DNA of 61,887 nucleotides, from the NCBI GenBank assembly GCA_947470185.1, contig CANIRZ010000006.1, forward strand, positions 1 to 61,887. The letters run 5' to 3'. Source of the DNA: Sphingomonadales bacterium. Its GTDB lineage: Bacteria; Pseudomonadota; Alphaproteobacteria; Sphingomonadales; Sphingomonadaceae. The notes below the pieces were generated by a model. That model was not told the origin of the DNA, did no database searches, and saw only the letters and a list, made by a program, of their open reading frames with translations. This document shows, piece by piece, positions 20,016-29,669 of this stretch (position 1 is the stretch's first letter; every line of letters begins with the position of its first letter). Both the position numbers and the translations under genes were made by a program.

Positions 20016-21881
20016 GTGTCTCTTACCCCACAATGGCTTGATGAGTTGCGTTCGCGAACGACGCTTTCTGCGCTGATCGGACGCACCGTAAAGGTGACTA
20101 AGGCGGGGCGCGAGTACAAGGCCTGCTGTCCGTTCCATAATGAGAAGTCGCCCAGCTTCACGATCAACGACGAAAAAGGCTTTTACCACTGCTTCGGCTG
20201 CTCCGCCCATGGCGATGCCATCCGTTGGATGACCGACCAGCGCGGCCTGTCGTTCATGGACGCAATTAAGGAATTGGCCGCCGAAGCCGGAATAGATGTC
20301 CCTGCCCCTGACCCGCAAGCTGCAATGAGGGCGGAGAAGGCGAACAGCCTGTATGACGTCATGACGGCAGCGCAAGCGTGGTTTGTGACACAATTGCTTG
20401 GCGTGGAAGGTTCTGCCGCGCGTGGCTACTTGAAACAGCGTGGTTTTACAGAGCAGACGATCCGGGATTTTGGTTTTGGTCTTGCCCCTGACAATCGCAC
20501 TGGCCTGAAGACAGCGCTTAGGCAATTTGGCGACCCGATGTTGATTGAGGCAGGGTTGCTCATCTCGGTAGAGGAGAAAGCCCCGTACGACCGGTTTCGT
20601 GGCCGGTTGATGATCCCAATCCGTGACCCACGTGGCCGCGTAATCGCCTTTGGTGGGCGTATTTTGGGCGAAGGGGAGCCGAAATATCTCAACTCGCCGG
20701 ACACGCCTTTGTTTGACAAGGGCCGCACGCTGTACAATCTGGACAAATGTTCTCCAGCTTCGCGGCAAACGGGGCGCGTGATTGTGGTTGAAGGCTATAT
20801 GGACGTCATTGCGTTGGCGCAGGCCGGCTTTGCCGACACCGTAGCGCCGCTTGGCACGGCACTTACAGAACAGCAGATCCAGATGCTGTGGCGGATGACG
20901 GAAAAGCCTTTATTATGCTTTGACGGTGACTCCGCCGGTCAGAAAGCCTCCATGCGTGCAGCTTTGCGAGCGCTGCCACTGTTAAAGCCAGGCCACAGCC
21001 TTCAATTCGTGACGCTGCCTGAGGGACAGGACCCGGACGATATTGTGAAGTCATCCGGCGCGACTGCCCTTACAAAGCTTCTAGAAGCCTCTCAGCCGCT
21101 CGTGGAGAGGTTGTGGAGGGCTGAGGTGACCTCTGGTCCGCTAGACACGCCAGAGGACCGTGCGGGGCTTAAACAGCGCCTTGGTGCGCATACGGCAAAC
21201 ATCGCTGATGGCGAAATCCGCCGCCATTATGCCGATGCCTTTCGCGAGCGGTTTGATAATCTGTTCGTGCAACGTCGAACCACACCACCTGCGCGCTCAG
21301 GGCCGTTTGTGCGTGGGCAGAACCGTGACTGGCGTAAACCGCAGATCTCGCCGCCTGGCGCCGAAACCAAAAGCTTCAATGCCAAGGGATCTGACTTTCT
21401 TATTCAGGGTGTACTCGGCGCGCTGCTCCGCCATCCGGCGCTCATCCGACAACATCACGAGGCACTTAGCGACTTCATTCCGCCCGACGCGAATCACGCG
21501 GCATTGCTAAACGTGATGCTCAACGAATCTTTTACCAAAGAATCGCTTGATACAGACGGGTTAATTACCATATTGGACGAGAAGTTGTATAATGTCGCTT
21601 CAACGCTCCTGCACAGCAACGGCACGGTATTTGCCTTTAACCGCGAAGAGTTGATTGGAGGAAGCGACGGGTTGTCCAACGCTTCAAAAGATTTGGGTGA
21701 AGCAATTCGGCTGATGAAGCAGCGTCCTGCGCTGGAAGAAGCATTGGAACGCGCCACATATTTGGCGAGTTTAGAAATGACGGACGAGACTTTTGCCGAA
21801 CAGCAAAGGTTGCGCCACGAAAAAAAGGTATTTGACGACCGCATCATCGAGTTCTTTCGGCGTGATGCGGACAGTTTGTAA
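20016..21881 (+). CDS. dnaG: DNA primase
   Basis: DnaG synthesises RNA primers at the replication fork. The 621-residue product has the N-terminal CHC2 zinc ribbon (CCPFHNEKSPSF, FYHCFGCSAHGD), the catalytic core, and a TOPRIM domain with VIVVEGYMDVIAL and FDGDSAGQKA carrying the acidic metal ligands. The C-terminal third is the helicase-binding region and is less conserved. The start is GTG 20016 with an AGGA about 10 nt upstream. It lies between yqeY and rpoD, like the rpsU-dnaG-rpoD macromolecular synthesis operon but without rpsU. Confidence 0.95.
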   Translation: MSLTPQWLDELRSRTTLSALIGRTVKVTKAGREYKACCPFHNEKSPSFTINDEKGFYHCFGCSAHGDAIRWMTDQRGLSFMDAIKELAAEAGIDVPAPDPQAAMRAEKANSLYDVMTAAQAWFVTQLLGVEGSAARGYLKQRGFTEQTIRDFGFGLAPDNRTGLKTALRQFGDPMLIEAGLLISVEEKAPYDRFRGRLMIPIRDPRGRVIAFGGRILGEGEPKYLNSPDTPLFDKGRTLYNLDKCSPASRQTGRVIVVEGYMDVIALAQAGFADTVAPLGTALTEQQIQMLWRMTEKPLLCFDGDSAGQKASMRAALRALPLLKPGHSLQFVTLPEGQDPDDIVKSSGATALTKLLEASQPLVERLWRAEVTSGPLDTPEDRAGLKQRLGAHTANIADGEIRRHYADAFRERFDNLFVQRRTTPPARSGPFVRGQNRDWRKPQISPPGAETKSFNAKGSDFLIQGVLGALLRHPALIRQHHEALSDFIPPDANHAALLNVMLNESFTKESLDTDGLITILDEKLYNVASTLLHSNGTVFAFNREELIGGSDGLSNASKDLGEAIRLMKQRPALEEALERATYLASLEMTDETFAEQQRLRHEKKVFDDRIIEFFRRDADSL

Positions 21882-21899
21882 GTTTAACGGGGAATTATT

Positions 21900-23942
<2,043 letters not shown>

Positions 23943-23964
23943 TCAGGCAGACAAAATTGAAAAT

Positions 23965-24002
23965 ACGGGCCCTTTCTTGCGTGCAAGATTGGGCCCGTTT
24001 TT
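23965..24002 (+). terminator. Rho-independent terminator after rpoD
   Basis: ACGGGCCC (23965-23972) pairs with GGGCCCGT (23991-23998). An inner stem CTTGC/GCAAG closes a 2-nt loop, and the outer arm runs into TTTTT (23998-24002). This is a textbook intrinsic terminator 22 bp after the rpoD stop. Confidence 0.92.
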
Positions 24003-24069
24003 GTTGCGCGTGGCGTAATGGGATCGCGCGCATTTTTTTATAACCTATTGCATAACGACAACGGGCAAC

Positions 24070-24093
24070 TTAACGAATTAATCGTTCGATTAA
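24070..24093. promoter_or_regulatory. Inverted repeat TTAATCG-TT-CGATTAA upstream of the MoxR gene
   Basis: A perfect inverted repeat TTAATCG-N2-CGATTAA occupies 24078-24093, 16 nt ahead of the MoxR ATG. A further TTAA lies at 24070-24073. The TTAA halves are spaced by 8 nt (TTAA-N8-TTAA), close to but not the same as the CtrA box TTAA-N7-TTAA. It may be an operator for a dimeric regulator, or overlap the start region of transcription. The assignment is tentative. Confidence 0.35.
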
Positions 24094-24109
24094 CTAACGG
24101 GGTACCTCC

Positions 24110-24955
24110 ATGCGCTTTCAAGGCACTGATGATTACGTAGCTACCGATGATTTAAAGGTCGCCGTTAACGCTGCGACAACATTGCGCCGGCCCTTGTTGG
24201 TTAAGGGTGAACCTGGAACGGGCAAAACCGTTTTGGCGTATGAAATAGCGAAAGCGCTCGGTACGCCGCTCATCGAATGGAATATCAAATCCACAACAAA
24301 GGCGCATCAGGGCCTGTATGAATATGACGCCGTTGCGCGTCTTCGCGATAGCCAATTGGGCGAGGCGCGCGTGCACGACATCAAAAATTACATCAAAAAG
24401 GGCAAGTTATGGGAGGCGTTCACTGCACCCCAACTGCCCGTGTTGTTGATCGACGAGATCGACAAAGCCGATATCGAATTTCCTAACGATTTGTTGCAAG
24501 AGCTCGATCGCATGGAATTCTTCGTTTACGAAACGCAGGAAACCATAAAGGCGGTTGAGCGGCCCATCGTTATCATCACGTCAAACAACGAAAAGGAATT
24601 GCCCGACGCGTTCCTGCGTCGTTGTTTCTTCCATTACATCAAATTCCCTGATCGCACGACCATGCAAGCGATTATCGATGTCCATTTTCCAGGCATCCAA
24701 AAAATGCTTGTTTCGAAAGCAATGGATATTTTCTACGAAGTCCGGGATGTTCCGGGTCTCAAGAAAAAGCCAAGCACCAGCGAGTTGCTAGACTGGTTAA
24801 AGCTGTTGCTGCATGAAGATATGCCATTGGACGTGCTTCAGTCGCGTGACCCGACAAAGGCCATACCGCCTCTGCACGGTGCGCTGCTTAAGAACGAGCA
24901 GGACATCATGCTGTTCGAACGGCTTGCTTTCATGGCGCGCCGTCCAAACAATTAG
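24110..24955 (+). CDS. MoxR-family AAA+ ATPase
   Basis: The 281-residue protein is a single AAA+ module. Walker A is GEPGTGKT (residues 33-40), Walker B is LLIDEID (112-118), sensor-1 region IVIITSNNEKELPDAF and the arginine finger area FLRRCFF follow. MoxR ATPases act as chaperones that mature or insert metal cofactors, usually with a VWA partner encoded next door, as seen here. The gap to that partner is 99 bp and holds a potential stem-loop. The specific target complex is not visible: no CO dehydrogenase, methanol dehydrogenase or nitric oxide reductase genes are in the window. Confidence 0.88.
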   Translation: MRFQGTDDYVATDDLKVAVNAATTLRRPLLVKGEPGTGKTVLAYEIAKALGTPLIEWNIKSTTKAHQGLYEYDAVARLRDSQLGEARVHDIKNYIKKGKLWEAFTAPQLPVLLIDEIDKADIEFPNDLLQELDRMEFFVYETQETIKAVERPIVIITSNNEKELPDAFLRRCFFHYIKFPDRTTMQAIIDVHFPGIQKMLVSKAMDIFYEVRDVPGLKKKPSTSELLDWLKLLLHEDMPLDVLQSRDPTKAIPPLHGALLKNEQDIMLFERLAFMARRPNN

Positions 24956-24968
24956 CATTCGTTCGATT

Positions 24969-25005
24969 GCGCTGGGGTTATCAATTGCCCCATAACAGCC
25001 AGCGC
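24969..25005 (+). other. Potential stem-loop between the MoxR and VWA genes
   Basis: GCGCTGG (24969-24975) can pair with CCAGCGC (24999-25005). A nested alternative TGGGG/CCCCA shares part of the left arm. There is no T-run, so it is not a typical terminator. It could tune the relative expression of the two genes by stabilising or attenuating the transcript. Support is only the complementarity. Confidence 0.3.
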
Positions 25006-25054
25006 CGCTAGACCGCTAAACGCTTAATCGGTCATTTTATACAGGAGCCCGCCG

Positions 25055-26239
25055 GTGTTTTTTTCATTCATGGAAGAGTTGCGGACAGCGGGCATCTCGG
25101 CATCGCTCAAAGAACATCTGGCGTTACTAGCAGCGCTGGATGCCGACGTCATTGGCCAGAGCCCCGAAGAATTCTATTATCTTGCCCGCGCTACTTTGGT
25201 CAAAGACGAGGCATTGCTCGACCGTTTTGACCAGGTTTTCGGAAAGGTCTTCAAAGGCATATTCACTGAATATGGACAGAATCCGGTCGACGTCCCTGCC
25301 GATTGGTTAAAAGCCATCGCCGAAAAATATCTGTCGCCCGAAGAAATGGCGAAGATAGAAAAGATGGGCAGCTGGGACGAGTTAATGGAGACGCTTAAAA
25401 AGCGCCTTGAGGAGCAGGAAAAGCGCCATCAGGGTGGCAACAAATGGGTCGGCACGGGTGGCACATCGCCTTATGGCAATTCAGGGTATAATCCCGAAGG
25501 CGTCCGGATTGGCGGCGAGTCCAAACATAAACGCGCAGTCAAAGTGTGGGATAAGCGCGAGTTTCAAAATCTCGACAACACGAAAGAATTGGGCACGCGC
25601 AATATCAAAATCGCAATGCGTCGCCTGCGCCGCTTTGCCCGCGATGGCGCAGCGGAAGAACTCGACATTGATGGCACTATTAACGGCACTGCGCGCCAAG
25701 GATGGCTAGACATCAAGATGCGCCCCGAGCGCCGCAACGCCATTAAATTGCTTCTGATGCTAGATGTTGGAGGATCGATGGATCCGTTCATCAAATTGTG
25801 CGAAGAACTCTTCAGTGCTGCCACGAGTGAATTCAAAAACCTAGAGTTTTTCTATTTTCACAACTGTCCGTACGAGGGCGTTTGGAAAGACAATAAACGC
25901 CGGTTTAGCGAACGCACGCAAATGTGGGACCTTCTCCATAAATTCCCGCATGACTATAAGGTCGTAATGGTGGGCGATGCATCAATGAGCCCGTATGAAA
26001 TTACCCATCCCGGCGGTTCGGTTGAACATTTCAATGAAGAATCGGGTGCGGTCTGGATGAACCGGATCACCAGTACCTACCCCGCAACGGTTTGGCTGAA
26101 CCCCGTCCCTGAAAAACAGTGGGGATATTCGCAATCCACGAAGATCATCAAAGAACTGATGAACGACCGCATGTATCCGCTGACGCTTGAAGGGCTTGAT
26201 GACGCGATGCGCGAGCTAAGCCGTAAACACGGCCATTAA
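25055..26239 (+). CDS. CoxE-like VWA domain protein, partner of the MoxR ATPase
   Basis: The 394-residue protein has a helical N-terminal region (FSFMEELRTAGISASLKEHLALL), a Gly-rich linker (QGGNKWVGTGGTSPYGNSGYN) and a C-terminal VWA-type domain whose MIDAS motif reads DVGGSMD with the first Asp at residue 237. The third MIDAS-related segment is VVMVGDASM. The family is the CoxE/YehP-like set that works with MoxR ATPases. The start is GTG 25055 behind AGGAG. It converges on the NamZ-like gene with overlapping 3' ends (4 bp). Confidence 0.82.
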   Translation: MFFSFMEELRTAGISASLKEHLALLAALDADVIGQSPEEFYYLARATLVKDEALLDRFDQVFGKVFKGIFTEYGQNPVDVPADWLKAIAEKYLSPEEMAKIEKMGSWDELMETLKKRLEEQEKRHQGGNKWVGTGGTSPYGNSGYNPEGVRIGGESKHKRAVKVWDKREFQNLDNTKELGTRNIKIAMRRLRRFARDGAAEELDIDGTINGTARQGWLDIKMRPERRNAIKLLLMLDVGGSMDPFIKLCEELFSAATSEFKNLEFFYFHNCPYEGVWKDNKRRFSERTQMWDLLHKFPHDYKVVMVGDASMSPYEITHPGGSVEHFNEESGAVWMNRITSTYPATVWLNPVPEKQWGYSQSTKIIKELMNDRMYPLTLEGLDDAMRELSRKHGH

Positions 26240-27435
26240 TACAGCAGATATTGGCGGCGTTCTTCGATCCAGCATTGCTCATCGACTGACGTCATGGCGT
26301 CAAATTCATCTGGCGTACTGTCTGGCGAATCAACCCATTCGCGCAACGCTGGCCCGCCATTGATGACATCAATCGCAAGCTTGCCGATTTCATATTCGTA
26401 TGGAAAGTCGCGCCATAGGTCATAATCGGGGTATAGCCTGCGAATGGCCTTGAACGCCAATGTCTGTAAGCGCCAAGGCTGAAACGCCTGATGATCATAG
26501 CTCGCGCCTTCGGCATGGATATGCACGCCGTGGCACAGTTGGTGCAAATGCTTGTGAAACGTCGGCTCGAACCAGATTTCCCTCAAGCTGCAACCTTTAA
26601 GCCACTGCGGCGCGAAACTTCGCATTTCAGCGATAACCTTGCGCGCATCGATGTCAGGTGCGCCAAATATCTCAAGCGGGCGGGTGGTCCCCCTGCCCTC
26701 CGACAATGTTGTGCCTTCAAGCAGCACAGTGCCGGCATAAGCGCGCGCCATATTGATATTGGGCGCATTCGGGCTTGGGTTAATCCATAAACGGTCAATT
26801 GGCCAACCGAAACCGGGCGCAGCATCCGGCGCATATCCCTCCATGGGAATCACCCGGTAATCCACATCGATATGGTAATGATCAATGAACCAATGGCCAA
26901 GCTCACCCAGCGTCATGCCATGCCGCATAGGTATTGGCCCCGCGCCAACAAAACTCTCCCATCCAGAACGCAATGTAAGGCCCTCTGCAGGGCGTCCAGC
27001 TGGGTTTGGCCTGTCGAGCACCCAAACTGTCTTTCCATGCTCTGCAGCAGCCTCCAGCATGTATAAAAGGGTCGTTATGAAGGTATAAATCCGACACCCC
27101 AAGTCCTGCAAGTCAATCAAGAGGACATCAAAGGTCTCCATCGATTCAGCCGTTGGGCGGCGCACTTCACCATAGAGGCTGAATACCGGGATGTTGTGAG
27201 CAGGATCCATAAAATCCGGCGATTCCATCATATTGTCCTGCTTGTCGCCACGCAGACCATGCTGCGGCCCAAAAGCGGCGGTCACATTGACGTCAATCAG
27301 AGCAGCGAGCGCATCCAACGAATGGGTCAGGTCAGCGGTTACAGAAGCGGGGTGCGCCAGCAAGGCAACGCGCCTGCCCTTCAGTGGTGCACGCAGTTCA
27401 GGCTCAGCCAAAAGGCGATCAATTCCAAATTTCAT
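26236..27435 (-). CDS. DUF1343 (NamZ-like) exo-beta-N-acetylmuramidase
   Basis: The 399-residue protein carries the DUF1343 signatures: KFGIDRLL at the start, LAHPASV, AFGPQHGLRGDKQDNM, PVFSLYGEVRRPT, IDLQDLGCRIYTFITTL, VLDRPNPAGR and LSEGRGTTRPLEI. Characterised members (NamZ of Bacillus and Tannerella) release terminal MurNAc from peptidoglycan fragments. No export signal is visible, so a cytoplasmic or unusual location is possible. The same window encodes AmgK and MurU, which consume MurNAc, so a recycling role would fit. Its ATG overlaps the stop of the upstream DOMON-like gene (ATGA). Confidence 0.82.
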   Translation of the reverse strand: MKFGIDRLLAEPELRAPLKGRRVALLAHPASVTADLTHSLDALAALIDVNVTAAFGPQHGLRGDKQDNMMESPDFMDPAHNIPVFSLYGEVRRPTAESMETFDVLLIDLQDLGCRIYTFITTLLYMLEAAAEHGKTVWVLDRPNPAGRPAEGLTLRSGWESFVGAGPIPMRHGMTLGELGHWFIDHYHIDVDYRVIPMEGYAPDAAPGFGWPIDRLWINPSPNAPNINMARAYAGTVLLEGTTLSEGRGTTRPLEIFGAPDIDARKVIAEMRSFAPQWLKGCSLREIWFEPTFHKHLHQLCHGVHIHAEGASYDHQAFQPWRLQTLAFKAIRRLYPDYDLWRDFPYEYEIGKLAIDVINGGPALREWVDSPDSTPDEFDAMTSVDEQCWIEERRQYLLY

Positions 27436-27992
27436 GCGCCGCTTCGTGCCTCCAGTTTAAGGGCAAAGCAATCCTTATGATGAAAATCGGGGCTGCCAGC
27501 CGGATGTGCCAATGCCCAATAAGAAATTTTCCCCCTTTTGGTGGCGACGACCGCGCTAATCCCGGCACATAGGTCGGCATCCCGCTTTGTGTCAGGCACA
27601 TAAAGCGTCACGGAAACGGTGAGAACATCGCCGCTTTGTTCCACGCTAATGACTGGCGCACGTGTCTCCAACTCTGCCATTCCTGCACGATAGCCTGAAA
27701 ATTGATATGCCGCCCATTGGCCTGAGGGCGCAAAATTATACTCGAGATAGGATTTGTCTTCGGAATTTCCCACAAATAATTCAAAACACGTATTTTTCCA
27801 TAAATCGTCGACGCGATCTGGTATTGCAGGATCTGCAATTTTTAACGCCTCTATTGCGCCAGTAACGCGATAGACCAATTTGAAATCTTCGCCTTGCCCA
27901 AGGGTGGCAGTGACATCGATAGCTTCGATCCCACCAGCATCGGACTGCGGATGGCACATCAACGGAACCTCGGTCATCGAAATATTGGCCAA
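27432..27992 (-). CDS. DOMON-like domain protein
   Basis: The 186-residue product has a beta-rich pattern with DDLWKNTCFELFVG, YLEYNFAPSGQWAAYQF and a C-terminal FHHKDCFAL, which is how the proteobacterial DOMON-like (carbohydrate/heme-binding fold) proteins read. No signal peptide is seen. The ligand is unknown. The start is TTG 27992 with GGAG 8 nt upstream. It is coupled to the downstream NamZ-like gene, so sugar binding would be a reasonable guess, but only that. It is divergent from tyrS. Confidence 0.75.
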   Translation of the reverse strand: MANISMTEVPLMCHPQSDAGGIEAIDVTATLGQGEDFKLVYRVTGAIEALKIADPAIPDRVDDLWKNTCFELFVGNSEDKSYLEYNFAPSGQWAAYQFSGYRAGMAELETRAPVISVEQSGDVLTVSVTLYVPDTKRDADLCAGISAVVATKRGKISYWALAHPAGSPDFHHKDCFALKLEARSGA

Positions 27993-28024
27993 TGTCGAAA
28001 CTCCATGCTAGGCGCGGACGCGTT

Positions 28025-29251
28025 ATGACTGCTTATACTTCCGATCTCCTCCGCCTGCTCGATGCACGTGGCTACATTCACCAAACAACGGATGCCACGG
28101 CGCTTGACGCATTGGCATCTAAAGAGATTGTGCCAGCCTATATCGGCTTCGACGCGACCGCGCCATCGCTTCATGTCGGCAATCTCGTGTCGATCATGCT
28201 GCTGCGCAGATTGCAACAGGCAGGGCATAAGCCAGTGGTCGTCATGGGCGGTGGAACAACGCGGATCGGTGACCCCACGGGCAAGGACGAGGTGCGCAAG
28301 ATGCTCACCGATGAGACAATCGAGTCGAACATCACTTCCATCCGCACCGCTTTCGAACGTTTCCTGACATTTGGTGATGGTCCAACGGACGCCGTGATGG
28401 TCAACAATCATGATTGGCTTGGACAACTCGGATATATTGAACTGCTGCAACAGGTCGGAACGCATTTCACGATTAACCGTATGCTCACCTTCGATTCGGT
28501 GAAGCTGCGGCTTGACCGCGAACAGCCCATGACCTTCCTTGAGTTCAACTACATGATATTGCAGGGCTATGACTTTCGTCATCTCAGTAAGACCATAGGG
28601 GTACGCCTGCAAATGGGCGGATCGGACCAGTGGGGCAATATAATCAACGGCATCGAACTCGCCCGCAGAATGGATGGGGCGGAGGTATTTGGTCTGACGA
28701 CACCGCTCATTACCAAGGCCGATGGCTCCAAGATGGGCAAATCGGTTTCTGGGGCGATATGGCTTAACCGCGAACAATTGCCCGATTATGATTACTGGCA
28801 GTTCTGGCGCAACACCGATGACCGAGATGTCGGTCGTTTCCTGCGTTTGTTCACGGATCTGCCGATGGACGAGATTGCACGACTTGAAGCGCTTGATGGT
28901 TCGGAAATCAACGCCGCGAAGATTGCCCTTGCCAACGCGGCTACAGAGTTATGCCGTGGCGCCGACGCTGCAGCACTTGCCGCCGAGACTGCGCGTAAGA
29001 CATTCGAAGAGGGCGCAAGCGGCGGGGACCTTCCTACTTTTGACGCATCCAGCGATATATCCGTCATTGATGCGTTGGTTGCATTGAACTTTGTTGCATC
29101 TAAAAAAGAGGCGCGCCGGATGATTCAGGGCGGCGGTGCACGCGTCGAAGGAGACGCCGTGACCGACGAAGATGCCATGATCGCACAGCAGGCTACCCCC
29201 GTTAAGATTTCGGCCGGTAAGAAGAAACACGGTTTAATACAATTTATCTAA
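28025..29251 (+). CDS. tyrS: Tyrosyl-tRNA synthetase
   Basis: This charges tRNA-Tyr. The 408-residue product has the class I signatures: a HIGH-like motif HVGN in APSLHVGNLVSIML, the tyrosine-binding QGYDF, the GGSDQWGNI motif and the KMSKS-like KMGKS. The C-terminal S4-type RNA-binding domain is KKEARRMIQGGGARVEG. I start at ATG 28025. An in-frame ATG at 27992 would overlap the first codon of the divergent DOMON-like gene and adds 11 atypical residues. Confidence 0.95.
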   Translation: MTAYTSDLLRLLDARGYIHQTTDATALDALASKEIVPAYIGFDATAPSLHVGNLVSIMLLRRLQQAGHKPVVVMGGGTTRIGDPTGKDEVRKMLTDETIESNITSIRTAFERFLTFGDGPTDAVMVNNHDWLGQLGYIELLQQVGTHFTINRMLTFDSVKLRLDREQPMTFLEFNYMILQGYDFRHLSKTIGVRLQMGGSDQWGNIINGIELARRMDGAEVFGLTTPLITKADGSKMGKSVSGAIWLNREQLPDYDYWQFWRNTDDRDVGRFLRLFTDLPMDEIARLEALDGSEINAAKIALANAATELCRGADAAALAAETARKTFEEGASGGDLPTFDASSDISVIDALVALNFVASKKEARRMIQGGGARVEGDAVTDEDAMIAQQATPVKISAGKKKHGLIQFI

Positions 29252-29345
29252 GTGGCGCTGGCTTGCCCGCGCGGCAACTTTACTATTTATTCGTAACTTG
29301 GGGGTAACCCGTTGCTTCAATCAACAAGCAAAGAGGGTTCCACGC

Positions 29346-29669
29346 ATGGCGAAAGCCTCCCCGAATTCGGATGCGGAGTTACGCAGCAAGGCTCGTCATC
29401 GTGCAAACCACAAAGTGATTGCGGAGAGCCGGCAGCATGGTGAAAAAACGATCCATATCGTGAATGTGTCAGCACATGGCTTTATGATCGATGGCAATCC
29501 TGGCTATCAGCGCGGGGAGCGTGTTGAACTAAGGTTACCCGTCATTGGCCGGATTGAGGCACTTGTCACGTGGACAGTGGAACAACGTGTGGGGCTGCAG
29601 TTTGAACGCGTGTTGCGCCTGCCGGACTTTCTGGCCCTGCTGGATATGATTGGTCCAAAAACCGGCTAA
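29346..29669 (+). CDS. PilZ domain protein
   Basis: The 107-residue product is a single PilZ domain with the RxxxR-type motif (RHRANHK) and an NVSAHGFMI segment corresponding to the (D/N)xSxxG cyclic-di-GMP motif, here with Ala-His before Gly. PilZ proteins bind c-di-GMP and control motility, adhesion or secretion. The second Arg of RxxxR appears replaced (RHRANH), so nucleotide binding should be treated with caution. ATG 29346 has AGAGGG about 8 nt upstream. It converges on recG with a 4-bp overlap. Confidence 0.78.
   Translation: MAKASPNSDAELRSKARHRANHKVIAESRQHGEKTIHIVNVSAHGFMIDGNPGYQRGERVELRLPVIGRIEALVTWTVEQRVGLQFERVLRLPDFLALLDMIGPKTG

Noticed and set aside
19737-20768. 343-codon open frame antisense to yqeY and dnaG
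   Set aside because: Covers two well-supported genes on the other strand and shows no domain of its own.
24070-24093. CtrA box upstream of the MoxR gene
   Set aside because: TTAA halves are spaced by 8 or 4 nt, not the 7 nt of the CtrA consensus; kept only as an unnamed inverted repeat.
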